Below are positions 62,616 through 64,000 of a DNA stretch of 64,000 nucleotides, in pieces. The DNA comes from Chitinophaga sp. S165. Lineage in GTDB: Bacteria; Bacteroidota; Bacteroidia; Chitinophagales; Chitinophagaceae. Under the pieces are notes generated by a model. That model made no database searches. It was not told the origin of the DNA and saw nothing but the letters and a program-made list of their open reading frames with translations. Each line of letters starts with the position of its first letter. Position 1 is the first letter of the stretch. The stretch is taken from positions 352,403 to 416,402 of the forward strand of contig NZ_QGTG01000008.1 of NCBI RefSeq assembly GCF_003182155.1. Reading direction: 5' to 3'. Made by a program: the position numbers and the translations under genes.

Positions 62616-63876
62616 TTATTTTGCAATAAGCTCCAGCGCGAGATCCATTGATGCGTCTCTGCCTGTTAAAATATCTGTTATTGAAGGAGGGACAGGGTAT
62701 GTGGGGAGAACACCATGACCATCATTGTTTCCATTGGTTATTAGATATGTAGTGGTGGAAATAAAACATCTTATATGGGTTGCAGGGAGTAATATTTCTG
62801 TGGGGTTTCCGCTGATGACATGTTTATTGCCACCTGTTTCTTCTCCGATAAAAACAGCTCTTTTATCTCTTTCCAGGCAGGCACTTACAATTGCTGTATT
62901 AGAGAAGCTGCCGCCATTAATGAGAACAAATAACTTTCCTGTAAAATGATTGGTTTCGGGTTGAATTAATCTCGATTCCTCTCCATTCAGTAAGTATCTG
63001 GCGGTGTCAGCTAACAAATAGGATAAAAGGTAACGCCCTGGTTCAAATTCCCCTCCCTGGTTGTTGCGCAGGTCCAGAATAAGACTGGTAGTCTGACTAT
63101 GTTTTAATACTGTAAAGACACTGTCTATTACATGTGTGAAATCTTGTTTATAGCGTGACTCAAGTAAGTCGGGATCGAAACTCTTAATAGTAAGTATGGC
63201 GGTTGCACCTTCTCTTATCTTTTCCAAAGTAATTCCCTGATCTGCCAGAAGAGGATAACGGCTTTGACGGAAGAACTTTACGCTGTCTTTAGTTAATGCT
63301 GTTATCTTCTTTTCCTGGAACTCACCTTTCTTGTTCCTAAGTTCGAGGAAAAAGTGAGCGGGCTGACCGTACGCGAAACTGTAATAGGCCGCGAAAATAA
63401 TGATTCAGTATCCAGATAGGGTATGTTTGGTTATATCCATCCCTGATTTGCCTTGCCATCAGTTGAGACATGATGGCAGCAGTCTTTTCTCCATTTATCT
63501 TTACAATTTCTTCCCCTTTTTCAATGCTACTATCAGCCGAGCAGTTTTCAACGATATACAGTTTCCCATCTATGTAAGTAAGGGTAAAAGGAAGTAATTT
63601 ACCTCTGGTATTAGTATGGTTAGTCATCGTCTCACTGGGTAATAACATAGTGTGACCGTCACCGGTCTTCGCATGTAACAGGGTAATTAAACTGAAAAAT
63701 CCCTGCTCATTCATTGGCTTATTAATGGAATAATAGAGGCTGTCGAAGAAAGTTTTAAATGCAGGCCTTGGTGTATAACGGTAAAGATCCGGATGTATTT
63801 TCTCCAGTTTTCTTTTTAGGAACAGGATATCGGCTTTCATCTCATTTGGGCTGTACATCCTGTTTGGATCTGGCAA
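62616..63876 (-). pseudogene. S41 family peptidase gene split by a one-base frameshift
   Basis: Two minus-strand frames together make one S41 (C-terminal-processing-like) peptidase. The N-terminal part (63876 to about 63394) holds a helical region and a PDZ-like segment (YIDGKLYIVENCSAD, EEIVKINGEK). The C-terminal part (about 63394-62616) holds the S41 core: LILDLRNNQGGEF, INGGSFSNTAIVSA with the catalytic Ser, and GEETGG. Reading on from the N-terminal frame gives a stop; skipping one base in the A4 run at 63394-63397 (plus strand) joins the frames as YFAAYYSFAYGQPAHFFLEL. The start is also unclear: the first codon is a TTG, and upstream sequence resembles a signal peptide only with another shift. 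Confidence 0.8.
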
Positions 63877-64000
63877 TTGAGCTTGTCCGACGGCGCAAAA
63901 AGGGCTAAATAGTCAGCCAATCGGCGATCCACTGTTTCGCTAAAAACAACATAAGACTTTATAGGGTAAATTGTAGGAGGCAAAAGCCCTCTGCAGCACA
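63877..64000. other. Window edge upstream of the split peptidase
   Basis: The minus strand contains an ATG at about 63951 whose frame stops after fifteen codons; shifting by one base would lead into a Cys/Ala/Gln stretch (FCAVGQAQLP) that could end a signal peptide of the S41 protein. No other feature is seen. The true N-terminus cannot be settled. Confidence 0.3.

Noticed and set aside
62609..62636. Hairpin across the end of the split peptidase gene
   Set aside because: CTGGAG and CTCCAG can pair, but the stem is interrupted, overlaps the stop codon and has no clear T-tract, so I do not list it as a terminator.
1..64000. Insertion sequences, integrases or prophage
   Set aside because: No transposase, integrase or phage structural gene was recognised in any listed frame; the tRNA-linked repeats are the only trace that could reflect past integration.

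Overview
The window looks like chromosomal DNA from a Bacteroidota soil organism of the Chitinophaga type (class Chitinophagia). This is inferred from gene content: three SusC/SusD pairs, ECF sigma/FecR cassettes, a large TonB-dependent receptor, glycan-active enzymes with Sec signals, DUF4157 and Vgr-type effector genes, and promoters of the Bacteroidota form TTG-N(17-23)-TAnnTTTG. No 16S gene or plasmid/phage backbone is present, so the genus is not proven.

Layout. 0.6-2.7 kb: an HPP membrane protein, an unrecognised lipoprotein and an SRPBCC protein. 2.8-8.6 kb (minus strand): a SusC/SusD pair followed by a Ca2+-dependent PI-PLC-like enzyme. 8.9-15.5 kb: a siderophore-type TonB receptor, an SDR plus AraC pair, a GNAT enzyme, a PepSY-like secreted protein and a LytTR regulator. 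16.0 kb: an exported alpha/beta hydrolase. 17.2-22.1 kb: an orphan Vgr island (VgrG, unknown protein, PAAR-like effector with a glycine-zipper tail, PoNi-like immunity protein). 22.2-26.7 kb (minus): a 980-residue repeat-rich effector-like protein and a 381-residue helical-repeat protein. 27.1-35.2 kb: a GtaA-like glutaminase, an acyltransferase, an epoxide hydrolase, a GH84 hexosaminidase and a small membrane protein. 35.4-36.7 kb: an RRM protein, then on the minus strand tRNA-Asp, tRNA-Ser and three 137-bp tandem repeats carrying tRNA-Ser 3' halves.

36.9-46.1 kb: ECF sigma, FecR, SusC, SusD, a phosphoesterase/beta-propeller fusion and a LOG-family enzyme. 46.1-49.6 kb: four proteins of unknown role, one with a J-domain. 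49.8-52.3 kb: a DUF4157 (eCIS-core) protein with an amidoligase-like segment. 52.46-52.57 kb: a symmetric 11-bp-phased inverted repeat array. 52.8-59.7 kb: a second ECF/FecR/SusC/SusD cassette. 59.8-64 kb: a CYTH protein, a PobA-like flavin monooxygenase with an AraC regulator, and an S41 peptidase split by a one-base frameshift.

How the genes may work together. The two ECF/FecR/SusCD cassettes are paralogous nutrient-sensing uptake systems. Two of the three SusCD loci carry an exported phosphodiester or phosphoester hydrolase, which suggests phosphorylated substrates. The Vgr island, the 980-residue protein and the DUF4157 protein form a contact- or injection-dependent antagonism repertoire with no structural secretion genes nearby. 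The least expected signals are the phased inverted array at 52.5 kb, the tRNA-Ser-derived tandem repeats at 36 kb and the amidoligase-like DUF4157 protein.
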